Positions 39,228 to 50,128 of a stretch of DNA of 64,000 nt are shown here, piece after piece. Positions within the stretch are counted from its first letter, which is position 1. Each line of letters starts with the position of its first letter. The translations under genes and the position numbers were made by a program. The notes beneath the pieces are model-generated. The model searched no databases, was not told the DNA's origin, and worked only from the letters and a program-made list of their open reading frames with translations. The DNA comes from Planctomyces sp. SH-PL62 (lineage in GTDB: Bacteria; Planctomycetota; Planctomycetia; Isosphaerales; Isosphaeraceae): NCBI RefSeq assembly GCF_001610895.1, contig NZ_CP011273.1, positions 434,001 through 498,000 on the forward strand, given 5' to 3'.

Positions 39228-39894
39228 GGATGGAACGCATGTTCATATCCGCCGGCATCCCAAGAGGTGCAAACGTCGAACAGGCACTCAATCGAGATAT
39301 CGGGCGAACTGGGAGCGAGGCGTCTATCGACTGAGTCTGGCTTGAGGTCATGCCTGAGATCCGAGGTGGTCGGGAGTTGGCCGAGGTCGACTCAAGGCAG
39401 GCCGCCTAAAATTTCTTGCTCGATCGCCTGGCCCATGTCTTAAAGAGAATCGGTGATCCTGCCCATACGCCGGACGCTTGCAGCGGCTTCACAACTTTCA
39501 TATTCTGCCAGGAAGCCGGCTTTAAAGATGCGTTTTTGAACTCGTCTGTTCGCTCGGTAGGCCGGGCATGCGGAAGAGAGATTTCCCGTGGTTTCAGTGG
39601 TTGCACCCATCCGTCGAGCGGTCTCACCGGGTCGAGTTGGGGGGGCGCGGAGCGAATCGAGGGACGATTCAAGCTGAATCAGCCAGGCCACACCGCCTGC
39701 CGCCAGGTGAACATTTCGCAGTTCCTGCATGCATCAGCGACTGACGCATCCACCGGTAAGGGCTGCGAGCACGAAACTCAGGCTGAAACCCCGACCGAAT
39801 TCTGTACGCCAGACCCATGCTTGCCGACGCGTGAACGGTTGCCTTCGAAGGGCCCCGTCGCGAATCCCTTGATGATCACGGAGGAGGTCCTCAA
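39228..39894. other. Intergenic region, 667 bp, lower GC than its surroundings
   Basis: Several overlapping open frames exist on both strands, none with composition or motifs that I recognise. GGAGGAGG at about 39880 belongs to the methyltransferase downstream. The base composition resembles the methyltransferase rather than dinB, suggesting that the two arrived together. Confidence 0.5.
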
Positions 39895-40506
39895 TTGCCA
39901 AATTTGATCGTCAAGAATTATACGACCAGAAAGTTCCTGGACAGATATGGACTGTTGAACGGCGAATCCCGCATCCTCAACGCGGGCTCGTCTTCCGTGC
40001 GGCATGGATCGAAATGCGTCAATGTCGACATCCAGCGCAAGCATGACGTGGATGTCGTTTGCGACATCCAATCTTTGCCCGTTCCGCCGGCCCAATTCGA
40101 CGCGATCGTCTGCTCCGCGGTGCTGCAATATTGCCAGGCTCCGGAGCGAGTCGCTGGAGAATTCCATCGCGTCCTGAAGCCGGGAGGATACGTGTTCCTC
40201 GACACCCCCTGGGTCCAGCCGTACTGTCCAGACACCCCAGATCGATTTCGATACTCGGAGGTCGCCCTCAGGACGATTTTCAAACACTTCGAGATCGTCG
40301 AGATCGGTCCTTCCATCCGTCCCGGTTCCGCGTTCGCGATGCTGGGCGTACATATCGCCGGGAGCATGACTCATAATCGCTATATCAATTTCCTGTTGCG
40401 CAAAGCCGCGTTCGTGGTTCTTTTCCCGTTTCGATGGATCAGGACCGCCGATGAGAGCAAAACCGCGGGAGCCTTCTACATGATCTGCAGAAAGCCCCCA
40501 TGCTGA
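39895..40506 (+). CDS. SAM-dependent methyltransferase (type 11-like)
   Basis: 203 residues with the class I fold: motif I is degenerate (ILNAGSSSVRHGSKCVNVDI, about residues 27-46), followed by DVVCDIQSLPVPPAQFDAIVCSAVLQY (motif II/post II) and HRVLKPGGYVFLDTP (about 89-104). The pattern is that of methyltransferases acting on glycans or small molecules. Translation starts at a TTG with GGAGGAGG 7 nt upstream. The gene and its leader have lower GC than neighbours, so recent acquisition is plausible. The substrate is unknown. Confidence 0.75.
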   Translation: MPNLIVKNYTTRKFLDRYGLLNGESRILNAGSSSVRHGSKCVNVDIQRKHDVDVVCDIQSLPVPPAQFDAIVCSAVLQYCQAPERVAGEFHRVLKPGGYVFLDTPWVQPYCPDTPDRFRYSEVALRTIFKHFEIVEIGPSIRPGSAFAMLGVHIAGSMTHNRYINFLLRKAAFVVLFPFRWIRTADESKTAGAFYMICRKPPC

Positions 40507-40619
40507 CCGTCCCCGGGGCGCCGCCCGGCCGGCGTTCAATGTCCGGGCCGTCGAAGCCCACCGCTCGGGCGAGACGCCCCCCGCTCCGCTCCGCCGAGGC
40601 GGGAACGGGCGCCGGGCCC

Positions 40620-41000
40620 CTAGCAGGAGGCCGACGGGTTTGGGAAGGCGTGTCGGTCGTCCGCTTCCTCGCCGGCCGGTCGTTCGAGGCAGGCGAAGTC
40701 TTTCTCCAGGAGGATGCGCACGACGCTGCCCTCGACGGCCTGTTCGTGGGTGAAGCCGACGCGGTCGCCGGCGATCCAGGAGTCGACGTCGGCCCGATCG
40801 AGGCGGATGGTCAGGCGGCCCTCGTCGAAGTCGGCCGTGGGGCGCTCGCGAGGGGCGGGACCGGCCTCCACGGCGTAGGCGAAGGCCCTGCCCGGGCCGA
40901 ATCGGAGGGCTTCCTCGACCCGGCCGTCATCGGCGAGCCGCTGGATGTCCTGGCGGTCCAATCGGACGCGGATCGAATTTCCCTTGAGTCGCAGCTTCAT
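40620..41000 (-). CDS. DUF7009-like small protein
   Basis: 126 residues. The start MKLRLKGNSIRVRLDRQDIQRL and the two-strand pattern that follows (RFGPGRAFAYAVEAG ... RLTIRLDRADVDSWIAGDRVGF) match small proteins grouped as DUF7009; this assignment is from memory of the pattern. The function is unknown. The ATG at 41000 is preceded by a very AT-rich stretch with a perfect TATAAT (41019-41014) only 13 nt upstream, so the transcript may be nearly leaderless. It follows the GH71/GH99-like gene by 59 bp on the same strand. Confidence 0.65.
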   Translation of the reverse strand: MKLRLKGNSIRVRLDRQDIQRLADDGRVEEALRFGPGRAFAYAVEAGPAPRERPTADFDEGRLTIRLDRADVDSWIAGDRVGFTHEQAVEGSVVRILLEKDFACLERPAGEEADDRHAFPNPSASC

Positions 41001-41013
41001 GTTGAACTCTTTA

Positions 41014-41019
41014 ATTATA
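41014..41019 (-). promoter_or_regulatory. Perfect -10 hexamer just upstream of the DUF7009-like gene
   Basis: TATAAT on the minus strand, about 13 nt before the ATG at 41000, in a local AT-rich patch. No good -35 lies 16-18 bp upstream. If used, it would give a leader of roughly 7 nt. Confidence 0.3.
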
Positions 41020-41059
41020 TGTTCGATATTGAGAGCGTCGCCGCCGGTCGCCTGGACGT

Positions 41060-42363
41060 TCAGTTTTCGGGGATCGTCCAGGAGAGGGGCGTTTCGCCTC
41101 GGATCATCCGTGAGGCGGCGCCGGTGAGGCGGAGGTACCAGTCCCTGGGCAGTCCCTCGGCGCCGAGGAAGTGGCGGCCGACGGGGAGCTGGTCGGCGAG
41201 CTTGTAAATGGCGGTCCCCTCGTCGACCTCGTCGAACATGCCGACGAAGACCGTCCGCACGCCGAGGTCGCGGAAGATGGCGAACTGTCGCCAGTAGAAT
41301 TCGCCCCCCCGGCGCGGGATGACGGTGGTCCCCGGCGCCTTGCGCTGGAGGTTGTCCCAGGAGAAGCCGGGGAAGGCCGTGGGCATGTAGCCCTTGCCGG
41401 CCGCGTGCAGCTCGGCGACGTCCCCTTCCCAGACGTCCCGGCGGGTGCGGTCCATGGAGGCGTCGTCGTGGTAACGGCCGGCGTCCCAGGGGCTGACGGC
41501 GTCGAACGAGCGGTAGACCTCGACCCAGGCGGGGTCCTTGCGGGACGCGCCCCGGAGGGTCCGCCAGTGGGCGTCGACGCCGCCGATCAGGTGGACGCCG
41601 CCGTAGTTCGGGTCGTCCTTGAAGAAGGCGACCAACTCCTTCGCCTGCTCCACCGACCAGGGCCGATCGGTGAATCCCAGCCCCCAGAGCAGGACGACGG
41701 GCTTCCCCTGATGGTGGAGGTATCGGGAGTCCTCGCGGACCTTGACCCGATCGCAGAGGAACTTCCAGTCGTCCATGACCATCTTCGTCGTGGCGCGGGG
41801 GCCGGCGGAGAGGTCGAGCATCATGGCCCAGACGCGGCCCTCGCGGTGGCAGCCCTCGCGGACGTTCGCCAGCACGCGGTTGACGTGCCGGGCGCGGTCC
41901 GGGCTCGCGGCCTCGCCGATGAACCGGCTGAGGAAGACGCCGCCGATCCCGTACTCGCGCATCCAGCGCGTGTGGACGAGCGTCGGCCCCTTCGAGTAGC
42001 CGCTGTAGAGCCTCGCGGGCGAGCCGTCCGGCATCTTCAGGCCCGGGACCTCGCAGAGGTCCTCGGCCGCGTACTCGGAGACGTCCGGCCACATGTCGAC
42101 GGTGAACCGCCCGCCCCCCGGCCGTTCGAGCCCCTCTCCCCAGTGGACGAAGCCGAACCCCGAGCCGTCGCAAGGCGTGTTGAACCACCCCTGATAGCCG
42201 CAAAGCACCTTGCCGTCGAGCGTCGTCGCGTCCACATCCGCCCGCGACGGCCCGTCGTAAGGCTTCAGCCAGGGCTCGTCGTCGGCCGGGCCGTCGGCGA
42301 GGGCGGCCCCCCCGAAACGAGCAGGCAGCACGCGGCCAGCCAGGACGTCAGGATGAGCTTCAT
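41060..42363 (-). CDS. Secreted GH71/GH99-like glycosidase domain protein, interrupted by an apparent 1-nt deletion
   Basis: The ATG at 42363 opens a signal peptide (MKLILTSWLAACCLLVSG). The frame is lost in the C7 run (plus strand) at 42307-42313; adding one G on the coding strand joins AALADGPADDEPWLKPYDGPS, the start of the mature domain. The main part shows the endo-alpha-glycosidase-like pattern of GH71/GH99-type TIM barrels (DGKVLCGYQGWFNTP, MWPDVSEY, YSGYSKGPTLVHTRWMREYGIGGVFLSRF, GKPVVLLWGLGF, GFSWDNL, DEVDEGTAIYK) found in many planctomycete secreted proteins. Corrected length is 434 residues. A decayed relative lies at 52850-53126. The long in-frame extension upstream to 42769 is shadow sequence. 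Confidence 0.75.
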
Positions 42364-42883
42364 GGTCGAACCCCCCGATGGTCGAGGCCGAAGGCCCATC
42401 GCGACCCTCGCCCATCCGGAGGCTACCGCGCCCCTCCCCCGGGGACCAGTGGGCCCCGGCAGCCGAACCCCTCCCCAGGACCCGATCCGAGGCGTCGGGA
42501 TTCTGGAAAAAAGGAAAAAGATCAGGATCTAATGCTGAGAAAGTAAGAAATGTTTGATTTAAGCCTTGGTCTGGGTCATGGAGGCGGTAACATGGGGCTG
42601 GATTGCCGGCCCGCGACGGATGGCTCGCTCGGCCCTTGCGCGGCCTCGGCCCCGACGTTCCTAACGCCTCTGATCTCGCGACGGCCGGCACACCGTCTCG
42701 GCCCAGGGCGGGACCGGGGGCCGCGCCGATGGAGGGATTCCGGGAGGTCGATCCTCTCCGGAGCAGCAAGCCTCGCGGCCCCCCGGCGATGTGTGGGATT
42801 GCCAGACGCCTCCCGCGACGAGCGCCCCCGCTCCCATCCAGGCCGAGACGCCCGCCGCCCTTGCCTGAACGAGGGCTTCCACC
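42364..42883. other. Intergenic region between divergent GH-like and beta-helix genes, 520 bp
   Basis: It includes an AT-rich patch (about 42505-42570, with words such as AAAAAGGAAAAAG and AAGTAAGAAATG) that may hold promoters. No ORF of normal composition or repeat is seen. Confidence 0.5.
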
Positions 42884-45297
42884 ATGACACGCCTCACCCC
42901 CCTATTCTCAAGAGAAACGTGCAGAGACCGCCGCGGCCGGTCGCGGTCGGCCCGGCGACGGATGGCTGTAGAAATCCTGGAGTGCCGCGCCTTGCTCGCG
43001 GGCGATCCCACGGCTTACCTGGTCAACCTCACGAGCGCCGTCGGCGCCGGCTCGGGCGCCGCGGGCGACCTGGCCTACGTCGTCGGCCGGGCGAACGCCG
43101 ACGCCGACCCGGACGGCAGCGTCATCCGGTTCGACCCCGCCGTCTTCTCCACGCCCCAGACCATCACCCTGACCGCCACGCTGATCCTGTCCCAGACGGC
43201 CGGCCCGATCGCGATCGAGGGCCCCGGGGCCGGCCTGCTGACCATCAGCGGAGGCGACGCCGTTCGGGTGTTCCGGGTGGACGCGGGCGTCACGGCCTCG
43301 ATGTCCGGCCTGACGATCGCGGACGGGCACGACGGCAGGGGCGGCGGGATCCTCAACGCCGGGACGCTGGCCGTCTCCCAGGTCACGTTCGACGGCAATC
43401 GGGCCGTCGGTCTCGGATCGGGCGACGGGCTCGGCGGCGGGATCTCCAACGCCGGCATCCTGACCATCAGCGACGCCGCATTCGTGCAGAACAGCGCCAT
43501 CGGCGGGAGGACCGACGACGGCTGGAGCGACGGCGACGGCTATGGCGGCGCCGTCTATAACACCGGGACGCTCTCCATGACGGGGGGGCGTTTCGACGAC
43601 AATCTCGCCCGGGACGGGGCCTACATGGGCTACGGAGCCGGCGGTGCCGTTTTCAACGCCGGAATGCTGACGATCACCGGTGCCGCCTTCAATGGCAATT
43701 CAGCCCAAGGAGGCGCCCCCCTCTGGTTCCCGCTCAGGGGCGACGGCGGCGCGATCTACAATTCGGGCACGGCGACCCTGTCCCGGTCTTCCCTCAACGG
43801 CAACCGGGCCATCTACGGCGGGGGGATCTCCAACTCGGCCAGGCTCAGCCTGTTCGACGTCTCCATCACAGGCGGAGGCGCCGTCGACGGCGGGGGCGTC
43901 AACAACTCTGGCACGGCCACGATCCAGGGCGGCACGATCAGCGCCAATCATGCCAACGGCACGATCACCACCAAGTATTGGGATGTCACCGATTGCGCGG
44001 GGGGCGGGATCGCCAACTCCGGTTCGATGACGATCGTCAACGCCACGATCGCCGGCAACACGGCCTCCATTATGTACGGGAGGGGGGAAAAAGCCCTCGG
44101 CGGCGGGGTCGCCAACTTCGGCGCACTCCTCCTGGTCTACACCACGATCGCCGACAACACGGCCGACACGGACGGCGGCGGCGTCTGGACCTCCGGGGGC
44201 GAGGCCGTGACCACGTCCGGCGCCAGCCTCTTCCGCAACGCGAACGGCGGGAACATCGCCGTCGCCGACGGCGGCGGCTTCCGCTCGCTGGGGCACAACC
44301 TGTTCTCCGACGCCCCCGCCGTCCCGCTCGATCCCGCCGACCTCGTCGCCGTCGACCCTCGGCTGGGCCCCCTGGCCGACAACGGCGGGCCCACCCTGAC
44401 GATGGCCCTCCTGGCCGGCAGCCCGGCCCGAGACGCCGGAGTCGCCCTCGGCGGCGTGACGACCGACCAGCGCGGGGCCCCGCGGCCCCGGGGCGGGGGC
44501 CGGACGTCGGCGCGTACGAGGCCCAGGACTGGGGGACGACCGCCTTCGTCCAGCTCGCCTCGCCGTCGATCGGCTATGGGTCGACGACCGTCGCCCTCCT
44601 GTCCGGCCGCATCACCGCCGGGTCCCTCGTCCCGCCGGGCGAGGTGGCCGTCACGTTCCTCGGCGTCACCCGCACCGCCGCGATCGACCCGGCCACCGGC
44701 GCGTTCGCCGTCGTCGTCCCCACCGCCGGGCTGCACGTCGCGTCGTCGCCCTACGCCGTCGCCTACCACTACGCCGGCTCCGGCGACTTCCTCGCCGCCG
44801 ACGCGACCGGGGGCGTGGCGGCGACCCCGGCTCCGCTGACCGTCGTGGCCGACGACCAGGTCGCGGCCTTCGGCGCCGACCCGCCGCCCCTCTCGGCCAG
44901 TTACCTCGGGTTCGTGAACGGCGAGGGCCCGGCGAGCCTGGACCGGCTCGCGACCTTGACCACGACGGCCGCCGCCTACAGCCCGCCAGGCCGGTACCCG
45001 ATCACGGCCTCCGGCGCGGCGTCGCCCGACTACGCGGTCGCGTTCGTGGACGGGACGCTCACGGTGGCCCAGCCGACGAGCCCGCGCCTGCGGCGGCACG
45101 TTCGCGTCGTGACGACGCTCTACCGGCGCTCGCTCGGGCGACCCGCCGAGCCCGCCGGCCTCCGCTTCTGGCTGGGGCGGCTGGACGCCGGCACGCGGGC
45201 GGAGGACGTCGCCCGCCGAATCTGGACCTCGCCCGAGCATCGCGCCCGGATCCGCCGGGTCGACGCCTGGCAGGGGGCCTCTCGGATCGAGCCCTGA
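42884..45297 (+). CDS. Right-handed beta-helix surface protein with MBG-like and DUF4214-like C-terminus, interrupted by an apparent 1-nt deletion
   Basis: The N-terminus has the planctomycete surface pattern VEILECRALLAG. Residues about 70-520 form a parallel beta-helix with many GGGI-N-GTL coils (GGGILNAGTLAVSQVTFDGN and similar), often seen in polysaccharide lyases and adhesins. The expected TDQRGAPRP then GPDVGAYE end of the helix is split by a missing base near the G5 run at 44505-44509. The continuation holds an Ig-like segment, an MBG-type domain (PLTVVADDQVAAFGADPPPL) and a DUF4214-like tail (LYRRSLGRPAEPAGLRFWLGRL), ending at 45297 (804 residues corrected). Confidence 0.75.
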
Positions 45298-45357
45298 TAC
45301 GCAATGGCTCTGATGATTCGCCTTTGCCGGGGCACCCAATCCTCGGTGATCGAGGCG
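45297..45357 (+). repeat. Dispersed repeat, copy 2
   Basis: It starts ATACGCAATGGCTCTGATGA immediately at the stop codon of the beta-helix gene and ends near GATCGAGGC. It matches copy 1 at 28423-28509 in the opposite orientation, without the hairpin segment. It again sits between convergent genes (the sigma gene stop is at 45382). Confidence 0.75.
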
Positions 45358-45381
45358 GGCCGAGGCTCGGACGTCGGCCGA

Positions 45382-45894
45382 TCAACGGGGAGGGCCCAGC
45401 GCGGTGGCCAGCCAGGACCGGGCGTAGGCCCACTCGCGGAAGGCCGTGGCGCGGGAAACGCCCATCGCCTCGGCGGCCTCCTCGATCGTCAGGCCCGCGA
45501 ACAGGCGGAAGCGGGCGATCTCGGCCGAGGTCGGGTCCTCGGCGGCCAGTCGGGCCAGGGCCTCGTCGACGTCCAGCAGGAGGTCGGAGTCGGCGCCGAG
45601 GGAGGCGCCGAGGTTGTCCAGGGCGACGGTCCGGGCCCCCCCGCCCCGCTTCCTGGCCCGCCTCCGCCGGGCGTGGTCCACCAGGATCCGTTGCATGGCG
45701 ACGGCCGCGGCGCGGAAGAAGCCGCTGCGATCGGAGAACGCCGCGTCCCCCAGCCGCAGGTAGGCCTCGTGGACCAGCGCGGTGGCGTCGAGCGACCGCC
45801 CGTCCGCCTCGCCCGCCAGCCGCGCCGCGGCCAGCCTGCGCAGCTCGTCGTAGACCTGGGGGAAGAAGCCGCCGGGCGCGGGGGCCGCGCTCAT
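45382..45894 (-). CDS. ECF sigma factor (Sigma70_ECF type)
   Basis: 170 residues. Region 2 spans FPQVYDELRRLAAARL ... LDATALVHEAYLRLGDA ... FFRAAAVAMQRILVDHARRR, and region 4 is LAAEDPTSAEIARFRLFAGLTIEEAAEAMGVS. This is the planctomycete/acidobacterial ECF subfamily usually paired with Ser/Thr kinases. Its ATG overlaps the kinase stop as ATGA (45891-45894), which implies translational coupling. The kinase may phosphorylate this sigma factor (inference from the family; the sites are not visible). Confidence 0.9.
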   Translation of the reverse strand: MSAAPAPGGFFPQVYDELRRLAAARLAGEADGRSLDATALVHEAYLRLGDAAFSDRSGFFRAAAVAMQRILVDHARRRRARKRGGGARTVALDNLGASLGADSDLLLDVDEALARLAAEDPTSAEIARFRLFAGLTIEEAAEAMGVSRATAFREWAYARSWLATALGPPR

Positions 45895-48800
45895 TTCCCG
45901 TCGCCTTCCGGCTTCGGGGCGTCGGCCGCCGCCTTCTCGCGCTCGGCCCGCCAGGCCTTCGCGTCCTCGTCCTTCCCGGCGGCCTCGGCCAGCACGATGA
46001 GCCGGTCGAGCGCCTCGACGACGCGGGCCTTGCCTTGCGGCGGGATCTTGTCCGTCCGCCGCCTCATCCCGTCGTAGCCGTCCCGCAACAGCGGCTCGGC
46101 CTCGGCGGATTTCGCCTGGCCGAGCAGGGCCCCGCCGAGCATCGACTTCGTGTTGAACGTCGTCCAGGCGTCGGGATCGGCCTTCTCGCGGATCGCCAGG
46201 GCCTCGCGCAGGAGCGGCTCGGCCTGGTCGTAGGCCTTCACGGCGAGGAGGGCCAGCGAGATGGAGCAGAGGTGCGCGGCCAGCTGGGGGCTCCCCGCGG
46301 GCATGGCGGCACGCCCCTGGGCCAGGACTTCCTCGGCGACGGCCCTGGCCTTCTCGGCCCGGCCGGTCCGGGCGAGGAGCTGGAGGAGCTCCGGCGCGAC
46401 CCAGCTCAACATGGGTAAACGACGGCTCGCCGCGGCCGCCCCTTCCAGCAGGGGCAGGGCCTCGTCCAGCCGCCCGGCGTCCCGATAATTCACGCCCAGG
46501 TTCGCCTTGACCAGCCAGGTCTCGTGGTGGTCGGCCCCGAACTTGGCCATCCGCAGCTTGAGGACCTCCTCGAACAGCGGGATCGACCGATCGAGCCTCC
46601 TCGACGACCAATAAATCGAGGCCAGGTTGTTCATGCTGAGCAGGGTGTCGGGGTGGTCGGGCCCGAGCTTCGACCTGGCCGCCGCCAGCGCCTCCTCCAG
46701 CAGCGGCAGGGCGAGGTCGAGCTTGCCGACGTCCCGGTATGCCGCGGCGAGGTTGTTCATGGTGAGCAGCGTCTCGGGGTGGTCGGGCCCGAGCTTCGTC
46801 TTCCTCGCCGCCAGGGTCCGCTCCAGCAGCGGCAGGGCGAGGTCGAGCTTGCCGACCGTCTGGTAGCCCGTGGCGAGGTTGTTCATCAACGTGAGCGTGT
46901 CGGGGTGGTCGGGCCCGAGCTTCGTCTCCCGCGCCGCCAGGGCCCGCTCCATGAGCTGGAGTGCGAGGTCGATCCTGCCGACGATCCGGTAGAGAGCGGC
47001 CAGGTCGTTCATGCTCATGACCGTCTCGGGATGGTCGTCGCCGAACTTCGCCTTCCGCATCGCCAGCGCCTGCTCCATCATCGGCAGCGCGAGGTCGAAC
47101 TTGTCGGCGGACTGGTAGACGAGGCCCAGTTGGTTCATGGCGGCGAGCGTGATGGGGTGGTCGGGGCCGAGCTTCGACCTGGCCGACGCCAGCGCCTGCT
47201 CCATCAGCGGCCGCGCCAGGTCGAGCTTGCCGGCGGCTCGGTAGAGACCGGCCAGGTCGTTCATGCTCTTGAGCGTGTCGGGGTGGTCGAGTCCGAGCTT
47301 CGCCTTCCGCGCCTCCAGCGCCTGCTCCATCATCGGCCGCGCCAGATCGGGCTTGCCGGCGTCCCGGTAGAGAGCGGCCAGGTCGTTCATGCTCCTGAGC
47401 GTGTCGGGGTGGTCGAGTCCGAGCTTCGCCTTCCGCGCCTCCAGCGTCTGCTCCAGCAGCGGAACCGCGAGGTCGAGCTTGCCGACGTTCCGATAAACCG
47501 AGGCGAGGTTGTTCATGGTGAGCAGCGTCTCGGGGTGGTCGAGTCCGAGCTTCGACTTCTGCGCCGCCAGGGCCCGCTCCATCAGCGGCAGGGCGAGGCC
47601 GGGCTTGTCGGCGTCGACGTAGCCCGCGGCGAGGTTGTTCATGGTGAGCAGCGTGCCGGGGTGGTCGGGCCCGAGCTTCGCCTCCCGCGCCGCCAGGGCC
47701 CGCTCCAGCAGCGGCAGGGCGAGGTCGAGCTTGCCGACCGCCTGGTAGCCCGTGGCGAGGTTGTTCATCAACGTGAGCGTGTCGGGGTGGTCGGGCCCGA
47801 GCTTCGTCTCCCGCGCCGCCAGGGCCCGCTCCATCAACGGCAGGGCGAGGTCGATCCTGCCCATGTCCCGATGGACCGCGGCGAGGTTGTTCATGCTCAC
47901 GAACGTCGCGGGATCGTCGGGGCCGAGCTTCGCCTTCTGCGCCGCCAGGGCCCGCTCCATCAGCGGCAGGGCGAGGTCGAGCTTGCCGGCGTCCCGGTAG
48001 CCCATGGCCAAACCGTTCATGCTGTGCAGCGTGATGGGGTGGTCGGGGCCGAGTACCCTCGTTCTCGCCGCCAGCGCCTGCTGGAACAGCGGCAGGGCGA
48101 GGTCGGGCTTGCCGAGGGCTCGGTAGCACTCGGCCAGGGCGAACAGGCTGGCGAGGGTGTGGAGATGGTCGGGGCCGAGCCTGTCCAGGAACGTGGCCCT
48201 GGCTTTCGTGACCAGGGCGATCGCCTTCTCCGGATAGCCCAGGCCCGCCTGGGAGTCGCCGAGGACCAGCTGCATCCGCGCCACGGCCAGCGGGTCGCCG
48301 ATCGCGTCCCCTTCGATCTGCGCCGTCGCCTGGTCCAGCCGCTCGCCCAGGAGCGCCGACAGCGGCTTGCCGTCCTTCTCCGCGGATCGCGGGTTCAGGT
48401 CGATGAAGATCGAGCCGAGGACGGCGTTGGCCTTCTCGACCTGGGCCAGCCGCGCCTCGGCCTGGCGACGCTGCTCGACGGCGGCCCGCCGCTGGGTCTC
48501 GGCCTCCCGGCGTTGGTCCGCCTCGGCCTGGCGCGCCTCCTCCTTCTGGGCGGCCTCGGTCTCCGCGAAGCCCCGCTGCCTGGTCGCTTCCAGGAGCCCC
48601 AGCGTCGTGCCGACGATCCCGCCGACCAGGGCCAGCAGCAACAGCGACGCCGCGACGACCCGGCCCCGGTTGCGGCGCACGAACTTCCGCATCCGGTAGG
48701 CCGCCGTCGGGGGGCCGGCGGAGACGGGCTCGTGGTTGGTGAACCGCTCCACGTCGTTGGCCAGGCCGATGGCCGAGGCGTAGCGGCGGTCGCGCTCCTT

Positions 48801-49961
48801 GGACAGCGCCTTCATGACGATCCAGTCCAGGTCGCCGCGCACCAGGCGGCTGAGGCGGCCCGGCTCGATCTGGCGGTGGGCCGCGAGGTTCGGGAGGGCC
48901 TCCGAGGTGCTGATCCGACTCGAGGGCGTGGCGGGCTCCTCCTCGCGGATCAACCGGAGCATCTCCTCCATCGCGGCCCGCTTCAGGGTTTCGCGCCGGA
49001 TCGGGGTCGAGCCGGTCAAAAGCTCGTAGAGGATCACCCCCAGGGCGTAGATGTCGGCGCGGGTGTCCACGTCCAGGGCGTTGAAGCCGGCCTGCTCGGG
49101 GGCCATGTACAGCGGGGTGCCGGCCACGATCCCCAGGCCGGTGAACGCCGGATCCTCCGAGAGCTGCATGCCGCTGACGGCCTTGGCCAGGCCGAAGTCG
49201 ATCACCCGGGGCATGGGCCTGCCGTCGTGGCTCTCGACCAGGATGTTCGAGGGCTTGAGGTCGCGGTGGATGATCCCCTTCTGGTGGGCGTGATGCACGG
49301 CCGAGCAGATCTGGCAGAACAGGGCCAGGCGGGCGGGCACGTCCAGCAGGTGCTGGTCGCAGAAGTCCGTCAGCGGGACTCCCTTGACCAGCTCCATGAC
49401 GAAGAAGGGGCGGCCCTGCTCGGTGGTCCCGGCGTCCAGGACCTTGGCGATGTGGGGGTGGTCCATCAGCGCCAACGCCTGCCGCTCCGACTCGAACCGG
49501 GCGAGCACCGCCCGCGAGTCCATCCCCGGCTTGATGAGCTTCAGGGCGACCTGGCGCCGGACCGGCCGCGTCTGCTCGGCGAGGTAGACGGCACCCATGC
49601 CCCCCTCGCCGATCTCCTGGCGGAGCCTGTAGCGGCCGGCGATCACGTCGTCGATGCGTTCGACGCCGTCTCCGCACCGGAGGCCGATGGTGGCCTCCTC
49701 GACGGCGGGCGGGCCCGGCGACGGCGCGGAGTCGGGCGGGGTGGCGGGATCGGTGTCGACGGTCGCCTGGGCGTCGGCCGCGAGGGGCCGATCCAGCGCG
49801 TCGGGTGGATCGTCGTACGCGGCCAGGAGGGCGAGCACGCGGGCGAGCAGCTCGGCGTCGCCGCCGGCCTCGCGCTCGACGAACGCCCTCCGGTCGTCGG
49901 GGTCGTCCCGCTCGATGGCCGCCTGGAACAGAAACTTGACTCGGCCGGGCTCGATCGCCAT
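45891..49961 (-). CDS. Membrane Ser/Thr protein kinase with coiled coil and long TPR array
   Basis: 1356 residues. The cytoplasmic kinase has the ATP loop [12 protein letters not shown] (about 118-129), the catalytic Lys in VALKLIK (141), HRDLKPSN (232-239), DFGLA (255-259) and APEQ (287-290). A TM helix lies at about 434-457, followed by a charged Gln/Arg/Glu coiled coil (about 460-512) and 14 kinesin-light-chain-type 42-residue repeats ([16 protein letters not shown]..., about 590-1185), then a few looser helices. The repeats probably bind an extracytoplasmic or periplasmic protein and control the kinase. It is followed by an overlapping ECF sigma gene and preceded by a DUF1559 gene on the same strand. 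GGAGAG stands 7 nt before the ATG. Confidence 0.93.
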   Translation of the reverse strand: MAIEPGRVKFLFQAAIERDDPDDRRAFVEREAGGDAELLARVLALLAAYDDPPDALDRPLAADAQATVDTDPATPPDSAPSPGPPAVEEATIGLRCGDGVERIDDVIAGRYRLRQEIGEGGMGAVYLAEQTRPVRRQVALKLIKPGMDSRAVLARFESERQALALMDHPHIAKVLDAGTTEQGRPFFVMELVKGVPLTDFCDQHLLDVPARLALFCQICSAVHHAHQKGIIHRDLKPSNILVESHDGRPMPRVIDFGLAKAVSGMQLSEDPAFTGLGIVAGTPLYMAPEQAGFNALDVDTRADIYALGVILYELLTGSTPIRRETLKRAAMEEMLRLIREEEPATPSSRISTSEALPNLAAHRQIEPGRLSRLVRGDLDWIVMKALSKERDRRYASAIGLANDVERFTNHEPVSAGPPTAAYRMRKFVRRNRGRVVAASLLLLALVGGIVGTTLGLLEATRQRGFAETEAAQKEEARQAEADQRREAETQRRAAVEQRRQAEARLAQVEKANAVLGSIFIDLNPRSAEKDGKPLSALLGERLDQATAQIEGDAIGDPLAVARMQLVLGDSQAGLGYPEKAIALVTKARATFLDRLGPDHLHTLASLFALAECYRALGKPDLALPLFQQALAARTRVLGPDHPITLHSMNGLAMGYRDAGKLDLALPLMERALAAQKAKLGPDDPATFVSMNNLAAVHRDMGRIDLALPLMERALAARETKLGPDHPDTLTLMNNLATGYQAVGKLDLALPLLERALAAREAKLGPDHPGTLLTMNNLAAGYVDADKPGLALPLMERALAAQKSKLGLDHPETLLTMNNLASVYRNVGKLDLAVPLLEQTLEARKAKLGLDHPDTLRSMNDLAALYRDAGKPDLARPMMEQALEARKAKLGLDHPDTLKSMNDLAGLYRAAGKLDLARPLMEQALASARSKLGPDHPITLAAMNQLGLVYQSADKFDLALPMMEQALAMRKAKFGDDHPETVMSMNDLAALYRIVGRIDLALQLMERALAARETKLGPDHPDTLTLMNNLATGYQTVGKLDLALPLLERTLAARKTKLGPDHPETLLTMNNLAAAYRDVGKLDLALPLLEEALAAARSKLGPDHPDTLLSMNNLASIYWSSRRLDRSIPLFEEVLKLRMAKFGADHHETWLVKANLGVNYRDAGRLDEALPLLEGAAAASRRLPMLSWVAPELLQLLARTGRAEKARAVAEEVLAQGRAAMPAGSPQLAAHLCSISLALLAVKAYDQAEPLLREALAIREKADPDAWTTFNTKSMLGGALLGQAKSAEAEPLLRDGYDGMRRRTDKIPPQGKARVVEALDRLIVLAEAAGKDEDAKAWRAEREKAAADAPKPEGDGK
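46520..48185 (-). repeat. 126-bp tandem repeats (TPR units) within the kinase gene
   Basis: About 14 units of 126 bp encode the 42-residue TPRs. Units are highly similar at the DNA level: the stretch 46820-46952 and the one 882 bp (seven units) further along differ at about one position. Such near-identity is far above what protein conservation needs and points to recent internal duplication or gene conversion. Confidence 0.85.
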
Positions 49962-50128
49962 GGGGGGCTCTCCGCCGGAGGAAAGGTTTCCTCACATGGC
50001 GTCAACTCTCGGCGAATCGTCTCAGCGGGGAAAGAAGAATCTCGGAACCCGCACGAGGCCGCCGCGGGCGCGAGCGGGCCCGCGGCGCCCGGCGGAGCCT
50101 CGCGGACGCCGCCCGGCCCGGCGTCCGG

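Noticed and set aside
39416-39907. 163-codon plus-strand frame upstream of the methyltransferase
   Set aside because: No recognisable motif, overlaps the real gene's ribosome site and TTG start, and overlaps equally open frames on the other strand.
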